From NCBI GenBank assembly GCA_973895155.1, contig OZ316891.1, positions 29,326,001 through 29,390,000 of the forward strand: 64,000 nucleotides of DNA. Direction: 5' to 3'. This document shows positions 22,861-33,090 of this stretch, in pieces. The notes below the pieces were generated by a model, which was given only the letters and a program-made list of their open reading frames with translations, was not told where the DNA came from and did no database searches. Both the position numbers and the translations under genes were made by a program. The stretch is from Marsupella aquatica. Taxonomy: Eukaryota > Marchantiophyta. How positions within the stretch are numbered: the stretch's first letter is position 1; every line of letters begins with the position of its first letter.

Positions 22861-25800
22861 TTAATTCGGAGTTATGATACCCACCTCATCTGAATTGAAA
22901 CTCTCCAAGATAACACCTCCTCGTTTCGAAACTCCCATATCTCTCCAGTTCATTCTAAAATACCCAAAATCTTTCGCTAGCTCCTGCAACTCAAACCATT
23001 CAGCGTCAAAAACGCCATCAAAGACCCTACACACGTGAACGGCCTTCGAGGAACCCTGTAGACAACAGTTTGATGTGGGGATAACAGCTACAGTATCCGT
23101 TATAAATTGCAAATAAATTAGCAAAAGTATTAGTGAAAATCATGAAATAAAGGGAAACCCAGTCCTGTGCACTCACTGTGTTGAGTGGAGCATTTTCATC
23201 ACCAATTACACCTAGCACAAGACCTCGATGATCAGCCTGTGAACCCTGCTCAAAAACACACACATTTCCTTAGCTGCACAAACTGTGAGCTGGAATTTCC
23301 AAATCAGAAGCGTCTCTTCACAACGCCCTACTGTATGCAGGTACAGGGAAAAAGAAACAAAAAAAAAAACTCTGCGCAAGCACGGACAGCAGTACAATGG
23401 ACAGAAGAATAAATCCGAGCGATAATAACGTTAGGTCTAAGTGGAACAGTTAATGATGCTAGGTGGACTTCACAAGCGACTTAACAAGAACTTAAGATAG
23501 AATGACCAGCTATCTGTGAGGCTGAATATTTTGGAAGGAAAAAGAGGGAATCCCATAAAAAGCTAGAAGATCTGAGTGCGAATCCTCATATACATATATG
23601 TACCTGTCCATGTATCTCCAGTACAGGGACACCCTGGCTTGTCTGTAGCCCATCAGAACAACCATCACAACTCAGGAACAAGAAATTGAGGCTAAAACTA
23701 GTTTACACATCAGCAATTAGATGGTAGTAGGAACGCCTTAAGTAGTCTTTGAGACAAATGTGCAATTGGACCAGGCTAGGAAGAACGAATTTCCTAAAGA
23801 ACTACCTTCTTGGACACCCAGTTAAGATACTCCTCCCAGGTAAGGTTGGGAGAGTCACGATCTGGCCTTAGTACTTTCCATCCATTTCCCATCAACTCCT
23901 TCTCTAACATGTTGGCCACCTGGTCACAACCATTCCGACAAAAACACACCAAGATTAGTTTTTTGCTACATCACGGACAGAAAGCAGTCAATTGAGAGAA
24001 ACCTCGTACACTAAATGTACATCACAGATGATACTGACATCCATATTGAAGTCACGCTCCCCTGGTGCTCCAGTCTCAAAACCAGGATCAATCCAATGCC
24101 CTGGGATCACGCTTATAAAATCTCTTGTTCCAATCGTTTTAGATGCTTTGAGATAAGTTGAGGTGGGAAGAGGAGCAGTCGTTGCAGCCTGTGAGAAATG
24201 GAATAACAACAACTCATGACCACTTTAACTCCTCAAATCTCTTCGTATCATATGTAGGCAAACAGCAACCATTTTTGCTCAACCTTTGAAAAGCAGAAAT
24301 GCAAGGTTCAGAATTACATTGCAGGCTACTTGAACGCAGGATACTAAATATTGGCGTGGGCCTAGATAAACCAGAAGAGACCTTGTCAGTAATAATATAC
24401 GACACCTTGCAGGAGTCTAATCTCGCAAGTAGAGGCAAGCTACCAGATAATCGAGAGCCATCATCAAGAATAAATTTTGCGGGGACTTCAGCGAGACCAG
24501 CTGCAACCTACATACACAACAAGTGCTCACACTTGAATATTTAAGGAAAAACCAATCTTTTGAAATAGCCACAGTTGGGAGAATCAAATCCCTACACAAA
24601 AAAATCTTGATTAATTATGAGCTGCACTTGCATTTGACTACTACAGTCCGTGATGTGACAGTTTGTCTTCTGAAGTCCACCAAAACTGTTTGAACTCACC
24701 CCTTTGCATTCAGGAGATAGATTGAATGAGCGGGAATACTGCACTTCAACGACATCTTTTCCTGGTTGAAGCAAAAATTTGACCTGCGCACGGTGCAATA
24801 CTACAGTTGTATCAAACCCTATGAGGACCGACTCTCAGAATGAGTTAAGGCACATGCCAGGAAAAGTTGTCACTCCAAGCGGACTAAGGAAAACTGAACA
24901 GTAAACCATGATTTGACGTACCGCATCACCAGGATGCCATTCAACCTGCAAAGACCATTGAGGCCACTTTCTAAGACTCACCATATTATCTATCTGCAGC
25001 AACACGATTCCATGTCACAGCCTTAAGCCTTCAGTCACAACAGAAGGAACCTATGACTGATTTCCAATTAAATTTGAGCATCTCGCAGGACTGCCAATGT
25101 CATGATTGGGAACTCGTACTGTTAACTTTAGCAAGGGACACGAGCCAAACGAGAGTCGATGAACTAAAACTATTGTACTTTTTGATATGCTAAAATATGG
25201 CATTTCCTTGCGATTAAAATCACTTGTCGAAGCAATTGCACCACCAAGATGAATTAAGAAGCTAACAAAGAGATTTTAACATGCACCTCAATATTAGCCT
25301 GCAAGCTGAGCTTAGAGGTGCCAACACGAAACCGTCGTCTCAACATCAATGTCCGAGTTGGGAGTAGCTCCACCATTGGCCGCAGGCCTGCACAGCCACC
25401 ACAGATGCGTTCTTTTTAAATGAACCTGCGGTTGACTCGATGTACCTGCCGAATCCCAGCTAGCCTGAGTAATGTGAAGACACTTTTTTCCTCAGAAGAC
25501 TGAAAATCCAAATAAACGAACGTCTTCAGTCTGAACAGGTTCAAGGAGCTCGATGCCCAGGCTTATGATCCATGGATATAACTCCGACTGGGGGAAAGTC
25601 ATTCGTGTTTCTTGAAAAGTTCTAGTGTTTGAAAATATATGTTAGACTCACCGAGCTTTCCACAAACAGGTGTCAACACTTTGAGGCAGGCGCGAGGCGA
25701 GAACCCCACCCCAAACTTTCTGGGGTTCGAAATTCCATCACGTTGGCTACCTTCAGAGGAGCTGTGCTGTTGTTGCAGCCGAACATGCATAGCAACACTT

Positions 25801-26934
25801 GTCATCAATGAAATGGGAATCCACTGCCACCACCATCGCGCTTCTGGTCCTGCAATAACGAACAATTTCAGAGAAAGATTCACATTATTCTTTCTGATGG
25901 CCAAGATGACTTAATAACTCATTGAAAACCCTTTTGCTGTTGAATGTCTCAAATTGGACTGATTGGGCAGTAAGGAAGTTCTCCAGCCCTTCGATGTTCT
26001 TCTATTGCATTCCCTCCTGACGAAGGTTTCAAGATGCAAAGACTCGTCATGATCTGTTTAAATTGACAGAAGAGGTTAGAGTGCAAAGCCATGGAAGAAT
26101 TCCCTTCTGCAAATGCATTGCAACAGACTTTGGATACATGGGACCAGACAGGACCTAGGCCGAAGATATTGGGAAGTGCCGCAGTGTGTGAAATCTTCCA
26201 CTGCACCTCGGGGGAAGCCTTCACCTGCGCACCTATCTTCCATCTATACTCCTGCAGTGGGCCAAATGGGTCCATGAGGGAAATGCATCATCTATAGTAC
26301 AGTTAAGTCTGAAAGTAGCTTTCGCTTCCCTCCAATGAGACTCTTTACTCCCTACATTTCCCACTTTATCTCTGTCTAGATCCCAGAAACATCGAAGAGA
26401 ACGAGAATGTCAATTGATTCAGCGCTTCTTTCTGCCATTCAGCAAACTGAGCAGTCTGTACGTTCAGTCCCGTACACCAATTGGGTTTTCCATCAACTTC
26501 AAAATTCATTCATTCATGCCAATGAACGTTCTTCAGAACAATGAACAGAACGTTCATTCTTTAATCTTCTCTGCTGGCATTCATTCATCAGCTGCCCAAG
26601 CTCCGGTCCAGTTTGTGTTACGACCCAGGTACACGAATATAAAAGTAAAGTGAATCCTAGGTCCCAAACAGCACAGAAAACAGTGCAGGCTTCCGAAAAA
26701 AGAACTCGCAGCATGAGAGACGATGCTTGGAAAACTAGCAAAGAAACAAAAGGTAAGCTAAAGCCAAATTGTATGAAGAGTGCAAAGAATGAATCGAAGG
26801 AAGAATGAATGGGGAGCACGAACCCGCCGGGAGATGCGGGGGTAGTACGCTGGAGGGCTGTAGTGATGGTAGGGCTTCAAGAAACAGAGGTTGCCAATGC
26901 AGGCCTCCTGACAATCCTCATCGTCCTCCGCCAT
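22861..26934 (-). CDS. N-acetylmuramoyl-L-alanine amidase-like protein, 12 exons
   Basis: Exons in transcript order, given as + coordinates: 26,934-26,824; 26,251-26,155; 25,849-25,652; 25,387-25,287; 24,993-24,922; 24,783-24,700; 24,507-24,406; 24,188-24,003; 23,919-23,806; 23,642-23,604; 23,236-23,177; 23,055-22,861. Phases close exactly, giving 452 residues. The C-terminal half matches the Amidase_3 pattern: VIPGHWIDPG (zinc His286), GAPGERDFN (zinc Glu299), a helix and 'NGWKVLRPDRD', VPVLEIHGQ (zinc His366), GGVILESFNSDE (catalytic Glu439). Such enzymes cut the amide bond between MurNAc and the stem peptide. Residues 38-255 are a beta-rich region of unknown type, with RWWWQWIPISLMTSVAM near 74-90 hydrophobic. 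No clear transit peptide is visible. Exon 1 and 2 donors (GTTCGT, GTCCTG) are weak. The gene model is strong, enzyme class likely, localisation unknown. Confidence 0.68.
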
Positions 26935-28000
26935 AGGATTCGTCTTTCACGCTCTATCACCCAGCCATGTACTGTACATTGTAACACCCTGCCAAACCTG
27001 CAAGCCGTGCTTAACGCTCAATATGGATAAGTACCCAAACTGAGGTCTTGTCTATGGCACTTACGAAGTACCCCAAGTTCACAGTTTACGGTAATTGATG
27101 CCACTTCAAGTAAATGCTACCGAACGAAAACAAGGAATTGGTATTGGACCCAGCAAAATTGGCACATTGACGGTCTGGACAGACAATGCACTGCGTACCA
27201 TGCAAAACGAAAGACAACACCAGGCAGTTTGTTGCTTTTACTCTGGCTTTGGAGAGCCGGAGAAGACTGCAAGGGTTCTGGTGTGCCGTCCGGGGTTGAA
27301 ATCTTCACCTTTCTCCAAGTCAGCACAGTCCGTCTCAGCCGCTTCACGGATCTTCAGCTCCACTCGCAGGGTCGATTTTAAGGAGTGCATTTCGCTCACT
27401 GTATCAATCTTCACTGTTTCTCCGAGTCAGCACAGCACGTCTCAGCCGCTTCACGGACCTTCAGCTCCACTCGGTGGGTCGATGTTAAGGAGTGCATTTC
27501 ACTCACTGTATCATTGTCTATCTGGTAATCAAATCAACCAATTGAACATGTGCTTCTTCAATACGAAAGTCAATTTAACAATGGAGGGTACCTAGAGTAA
27601 AAATGCAACGAACATGGAGAGCAGTGTCTTGAATGTGGAATCAAGTACAGGAGAATTTGATCGAGCGTGTCTTTGAAATTGCAAAACGACGTCAACAAGC
27701 AGGGCAGTGCTGTATGCATCACAAGGTGCATGTATGAGCACCTTTTCCGAGTCAAAGTTTCGCCACAGAGCGACGATTTCAGACGCACTCTTGTGGTTCA
27801 GAGCAGGCATAGGCATAGTGTGGCTGCGAGCTATGGCGTCGAGAGACTGACATCGAAAATGGAGGTTCCACCTCGGGTATGATCATTTGTGACACCAGAG
27901 TACCAGACAATATGTGTGATAAAGTTTTTGAATTTGTTTTTGAAAATACATCTTTTAATTACTTTGTCATGCTCATCCTCATCCCTCGAACATGTTTTAT
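26935..28000. repeat. Region upstream of the amidase-like gene, with tandem duplication
   Basis: At 27,305-27,520 a unit of about 113 bases occurs twice. Both copies carry 'GTCTCAGCCGCTTCACGGA', 'CTTCAGCTCCACTCG' and 'AAGGAGTGCATTTC', with a few substitutions. This is 370-590 bases upstream of the ATG of the - strand gene, so it may lie in its promoter or leader. Frames at 27.1-27.6 kb follow the duplication and show no known motif. Confidence 0.7.
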
Positions 28001-28190
28001 TTTTTTGTCTTGATCCGAAAGTAAATAAAATATGAGAGCATGGAAGGGTTTTGTCTTGATCTGAAAGTAAATAAAATATGAGACCATGGAATTATTTTTT
28101 GTCTTGATCCAAAAGTAAATAAAATATGAGAGCATGGAAGGGTTTTGTCTTGATCTGAAAGTAAATAAAATATGAGAGCATGGAAGTGTT
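28001..28190. repeat. Tandem repeat, unit about 47 bases, 4 copies
   Basis: TTTTGTCTTGATCCGAAAG followed by TAAATAAAATATGAGAGCATGG recurs at about 28,004, 28,050, 28,099 and 28,144 with few differences. Non-coding. Confidence 0.9.
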
Positions 28191-28249
28191 GTTATATAAG
28201 TAAAGTGTCTGCCAAGAAGCCAAGAAAAGCACAGTGACCAAGAAAAGGT

Positions 28250-29020
28250 ACAGTCAAACTAGCTACAATGTGTGCACTTAACTCAGGGAGTCAAACTAGC
28301 TACAATGTGTGCACTTAACTCAGGGTGTCTTAGGAGGACTTTACAAGAAGTGGGGGGCACTTGGGAATTTTTTTTACCAAAGCAAACTGGAGGGCCATTG
28401 CACACACTAAATATAGTGTCCCGAGGCTAAAAGCATTTTTTGAAACCTTTTATTGCCCCCAAGGTCTTGTAAAGCCAAGTGCAGCCAATGGTGCCAGATT
28501 AATTGACTAAAAGACAGATTGAGGACCCACTCCACCTGAATGTCACGTAATCTTTGGCTAAAGTCTTTGTAAATGTGAGAAGAGAATATCTTATGAAGGA
28601 CTTGTGGGTCCCTTTTTATTACAAATGACTTAAAATAGAAATGGACCAAGCGGCCAGAAGAAGAGACCACCAAGAGAGGTGGTCTAAAATCTAGGACAAA
28701 AGAGTGCTCCACATAAGCAAAAATTGGGCCCCACTACATTCCATGTAGGGTTGGTAACAGGTTCGGTTGAAAGTGCCCCCAAGGTTTTGTAAAGTGAACA
28801 GCAGCAATTTCTCTCAAATGGATGGCCTTGATCAGATCTTGGACACCAACAAAATGTGGAAACTGCCCCCAACGTCTTGTAAAGCCACCCTTATGAATGA
28901 CACTCCTTTCAATAAAAACCATAAACCTAGGAAAAACTAGCTACAATGTGTGCACTTAACTCAGGGTGTCTTATGAATGACACTCCTTTCAATAAAAACC
29001 ATAAACCTAGGAAAGAAAAA
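28250..29020 (-). repeat. Dispersed repeat family R, long copy, plus local duplications
   Basis: 'CTAGCTACAATGTGTGCAC' occurs at about 28,258, 28,294 and 28,937. 'TATGAATGACACTCCTTTC' plus the following 25 bases is duplicated at about 28,891 and 28,972. The body from 28,330 to 28,880 shares ordered blocks with about 45.36-45.72 and 60.93-61.15 kb: 'AGAGGTGGTCTAAAATCT', 'GTGCTCCACATAAGC', 'GGGCCCCACT', 'TTTTGTAAAGTGAACAGCAG'. No transposase is recognisable. Confidence 0.7.
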
Positions 29021-29564
29021 CATGAGGAGAACTTAAGAGGCCATGCATTCATGTTCTTCAACATCATTTCTCTCACTCTTGGTGGTGTAACCTGTTTTTT
29101 TTTCATCTCTAAGAAAACACATACTGTGCAAGGGGGCCAAAATAAGTTCAAAACACTCTAGAATACCTACAACTAAAGGGGTATAATAATTAATTAAAAA
29201 TGTATAAAATACAAAGGCTGCCCCTTGATAAGGCAGATTGAAATGAAAATACATGACACAAATCTGAATAAGACAAAATCTGAAATGTGCATTCACCATA
29301 TAGCAGCTTCAAAAATGTTTTGTCACTAACTATGTTCTAATTGATAATTCTTTCACTTTTTAGTTTTTTTAAATGACGCAGTTCAGTAGTTTAGTATATG
29401 GATGACAAGTTTCCCAAGGTGAAAAATGTGACATTTTTGTAAATAAAGACATAGTGGAAATTCAAACATCTTTAGTGACAATGTACTTAAAATCTATTTG
29501 AAAAGAAGAAGAAAAAATTGTTTGCTTGACACTATGTTGCAAATGAGATTTTCATATTGCTACA
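29021..29564. other. Intergenic, nothing recognised
   Basis: AT-rich; no gene or repeat array identified. Confidence 0.4.
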
Positions 29565-30746
29565 GTAGTCCCCCAAACATAGTGCCCAGGCATTTTGTTC
29601 AAAATTGAAAAACTTGTGGGTCTTGTGACAAAAAACGTATTTGAACTTGAACACTACATCTTCTTAGCACAACATGCCTTTTGTTTGAATATTGACATTG
29701 TGTCCAAGTTGGACATAGTGTTTGAGTTTTGATCTTGAATTGTTTTACATTGAACACAAACAATAAAAATGTATGAATCATATGACAATGTGAACATTCA
29801 AACACAAAGCCAATATTTGAACCCCGCATTCCAACACTAACACCAATTTAGTACACAATACCCTTTAAATAAAAACATGAAAACACATAGTCAAAACTCA
29901 ATTAGTTTGAGTACCCCTGGGTTGTGTAAGCTTGTTTTATTGAACTCTTTGGAATTACGGAGAGTTGCATATTTGGAATAGATGGATGAGAGGACAAAGA
30001 TTAAATGGAGGATTCTAAAGTAAATGAAATTTAAAGTTAGTTAGGATAATTTCATTGAAGACAAATATGAGTATATTCATGGTAATGCAGAGGGTAACTC
30101 TCCATGTCTATAAAGTACATGCAACATTCCATATAGTTCATGCAAAATATTACTTTGTCCATAGTAGTTGAAAGGTCTTAGAGTCCCTTGGTATAATTCC
30201 TCTACCCATAGTACTAGTCATGGTGTTTCTTACCTTTGCTTGTTATCCCTCTATCCAAAGTAACCAAAATGTTTCTTAAGTTATCCTTGGTAAATGTTAG
30301 AGAAGTTGAAAAGTTTATTGGGTTTCTTATATTACCTTGATAAATGTTAGAGTAGTTGACGGGTTTATCTTTACTTGTCATTATTTCAAAACTGTATAAA
30401 TTATTTAGAAAATTGAAACTGATTACCAGAAAACATTGATATATCAATCACAAATCATCAAAGACTATTTTCTTTCACCCCTATTTTACCCTTTTCTTTG
30501 TTTAATTGAAATGTTTTTACTGTTATAGGGTCTCGCTGTTTTTCTTTGTTTTGCCTCAAATACGAATATTCAAATTTGGTTCTTCTTAGGTAAGTAACTG
30601 TTCTTCTTTGTGACAAATGATGTTCATATAGTTGCACTTACATCCAAGAATTTTGGAAGAAACGTCTCATGGGGGTATGTAAATACAACGCCCCCTGGTC
30701 CACTATTCGAATACAAGGCCATGGCATTGTGTTTGGGGGACGGTGG
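29565..30746. mobile_element. TIR element, CCCCCAAACACA family, copy 2, with nested insertion
   Basis: The left part (29,565-29,930) follows the copy at 2.2 kb block by block: 'CCCCCAAACATAGTGCCCAGG', 'TGTCCAAGTTGGACA', 'TTGTTTTACATTGAACACAA', 'ATGAATCATATGACAATGT', 'CATTCAAACACAAAGCC'. The right end (30,660-30,746: 'CCACTATTCGAATACAAGGCC', 'GGCATTGTGTTTGGGGGACGG') matches the other end. About 730 bases of unrelated AT-rich DNA lie between, so the copy was split by an insertion or is two half-copies. Confidence 0.65.
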
Positions 30747-30971
30747 TAATGCATGAGGCTATCAATATTTTTTGTGTTTTAAATTATTCTGGAAAATGAA
30801 ATTTTAAATGATATATTTTCAGATTGTCTTTTTTCTGGTAAGAATTAAAACTTGGTATAAGTAACTAATCATGTTTGTTGTTTGTTGTGATGGTGAAAAT
30901 ATTCTTCCACGTCCAACCCAGGTAGATTGATCTTTGTATATTGCATCAGGCATTAGCAATATGAAAACCTC

Positions 30972-31121
30972 ACTTGCTAATAACATTCTCCTCGCTATCA
31001 AATTTTCTATTTTCTTGCATCATACACTGCCTATTTCTTTGTGGCAAGCAACGAGGTGTTCTAAGTTATATGATGCAAGGCAATAGGAATTTAAATAGCG
31101 AGTAGAATGTTATTAGCAAGT
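30972..31121. repeat. Hairpin-forming inverted repeat, 53-base arms
   Basis: The left arm (30,972-31,024: ACTTGCTAATAACATTCT then CTCGCTAT ... CTTGCATCATA) pairs with the right arm (31,069-31,121) with only a handful of mismatches, around a loop of about 44 bases. It could be a small foldback transposon or a hairpin RNA precursor; sequence alone does not decide. Confidence 0.75.
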
Positions 31122-31506
31122 CACTACTGCTTTTTAGTTCTTTTATGTTTTGCTCAATATTTTGAGTGCATTTCTAAGAGTCCAGATGGCTAGCTATTTA
31201 ATTTGCTAGCCAAAAGAAGAATCCAAAAAATGGATTGGCTTTGGCTGCTTGATTTTCATTAACACTTCTCTTTTCAAGAATGACTAAGACTCAATGTTTG
31301 TCTATCCCTTCCTCATATTTTACTTCTATGTTAGTGAATATTGTAAAGTAAACTTTAATCAAGGACAACATGTACACTTGCAACATTCATTAAACGCACA
31401 CCTAGTACACACAAAAGACATGTGTTTCACTTTTTTAAACACTACATCATGAGGAGAACATAAAATACAACAACATCATAATTTTCCAAGATGTTTTGAG
31501 CATGCA

Positions 31507-31722
31507 GTTGCACCAAAGTAATTAGGTATTAAAATTGACTTTGATATGCAGTAGCAGGTGCACAAAAGTAATTAGTCATTAAAATTGACTTTGATATCCA
31601 GTATCAGGCGCACAAATGTAATCAGCCAAAAATTAACATTGATATTCAGTATCAGTTGCACAAAAGTAATTAGTTATCAAAACTAACTTTGATATTCAGT
31701 ACCAGTTTCACAAAAGTAATTA
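31507..31722. repeat. Tandem repeat, unit about 55 bases, 4 copies
   Basis: 'GCACAAAAGTAATTAG' plus 'TTAAAATTGACTTTGATAT' plus 'CAGTATCAG' recurs about every 55 bases. It ends 50 bases before the ATG of the orphan transit-peptide frame. Confidence 0.85.
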
Positions 31723-31771
31723 AAATTTTAATTTTTGGCCCATTGGAAATGGAACCTCGGATGATGTAGCT

Positions 31772-32035
31772 ATGGCGTCAATCTCATTGTCCCCACGAGT
31801 GTTCAGCCCTCAGTTCGACAGCAATTCAATCCGCACCTTCGCCATCGAGAATTCTGGGAGAACAAATTTTCAATTCCGGCAATCACATCAAAACCAAGCT
31901 CGAGGAATCAGCCTGAAATTGCCGGTCTCATGTCCTCGTGAAACCAAAGGAGTCAGAGCTAATTTCGATCAGTTTGGAGCTTTTCTGCTGTTCCGACTGA
32001 TCTGCAATGTAGCTCGACACATGACGAGACTTTGA
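31772..32035 (+). CDS. Orphan exon resembling a plastid transit peptide
   Basis: An 87-codon frame opens MASISLSPRVFSPQ, rich in Ser, Asn, Gln and Arg and poor in acids. It reaches a plausible stromal cleavage motif, CPRETKGVRA^NF, at about residue 65. These are the marks of a plastid transit peptide, but only about 20 residues follow before the stop and they show no domain. I could not find a downstream exon that continues it; the next 1 kb holds the BAH gene leader. It may be a truncated gene, a first exon whose partner was lost, or chance. No product is named. Confidence 0.35.
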   Translation: MASISLSPRVFSPQFDSNSIRTFAIENSGRTNFQFRQSHQNQARGISLKLPVSCPRETKGVRANFDQFGAFLLFRLICNVARHMTRL

Positions 32036-33090
32036 CGAAGAGCCTCACAATTTGGTGTCATGTTCATTCTTGAGAGCACAATTATTTTCGGAGGTTTTCT
32101 GTCGACCGGAAGTGTCTCGAAGCAGCAGCTGTGTGCGATGGATCGGAAAACGAGAGGAGTGACGAGAAAAAGCTACAGGACCCTTTTTTTGCCAAGATGC
32201 TCATCCGGCCGTGGAGACCGGAACACGAAACCCTGCGACAGAAAGCATAACGTGTCCCGTGCCAAGAGGACGAGCTCGACTCGCTTCGTCAGCGACCTTA
32301 CTTGGCGCGGCCGTGCTTGAAGATCGCAGCCCCGCGACCATTGATTGCCATTCGACTCGCAGTATCAAGATTGCAATGAGCTGCAACGGATTTCACCTCC
32401 TCCCCTGCTCGCAGCAACACTCTCAGAGCCGGCGGTAGACTCCGGAGCTTTCCACGTAAATAAGAGGGGCTGTCGCAATTGGTAACCTTTCTTCCCATCT
32501 AGCCATTTGCGTCGGCCTTGCGCCTCCTCCGCTGGATTTGTGGACTGTCTCGCGGATAATTGAAGAAATTTGGTCCCGCTAGAGTCTCTTCGGCTATATT
32601 CAAAATTGGTCCCATGAGAGTTTTCTTCGGCCATTCTTTTACTAGTATTGGGTCTCGGATGATCGTTAGTTTGCCATTTAAGCAAGTTTGTGTTCCTCCC
32701 GTCCCGCTTTGCTGCCCCTCGCGATCATCGTTTAGGCTACAGTTCTTTTCTTGTTACTCAAAGTCAGACAATGAGGGTAGGATTTGAGCTATCTGCTCAT
32801 CGTTGGGTACCCGACGAGCCTGTTCTTTCTTTGGTCCAATTTTGTTGCCACGAGCTTTCGCAGTACCACATTTGGAGGACTGAGCTCGAGGCATCGTGTC
32901 GTCCGTTTTCATAAGTTTTCTGTGCATGCTGGTGATCTTTTTCTTGGAAGTGGAGGTTCTGAGAGGCTAAACGAAGCAATTCAAGCGCGTCCACCCTTCC
33001 AATCATCTTACTCTGACCTCACGTTGCTGTAGAGGCGCTCAGAAAGTGGATTTTGCTATATCTGCGTATCGCTGACAAGTCAGCGAAGCC
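32036..33090 (+). promoter_or_regulatory. Upstream region / 5' leader of BAH gene
   Basis: GC content rises from about 32,100 relative to the repeats to the left, and no array or element was found. Frames on both strands overlap without motifs. It most likely contains the promoter and leader of the gene starting at 33,091. No TATA box could be assigned with confidence. Confidence 0.35.
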
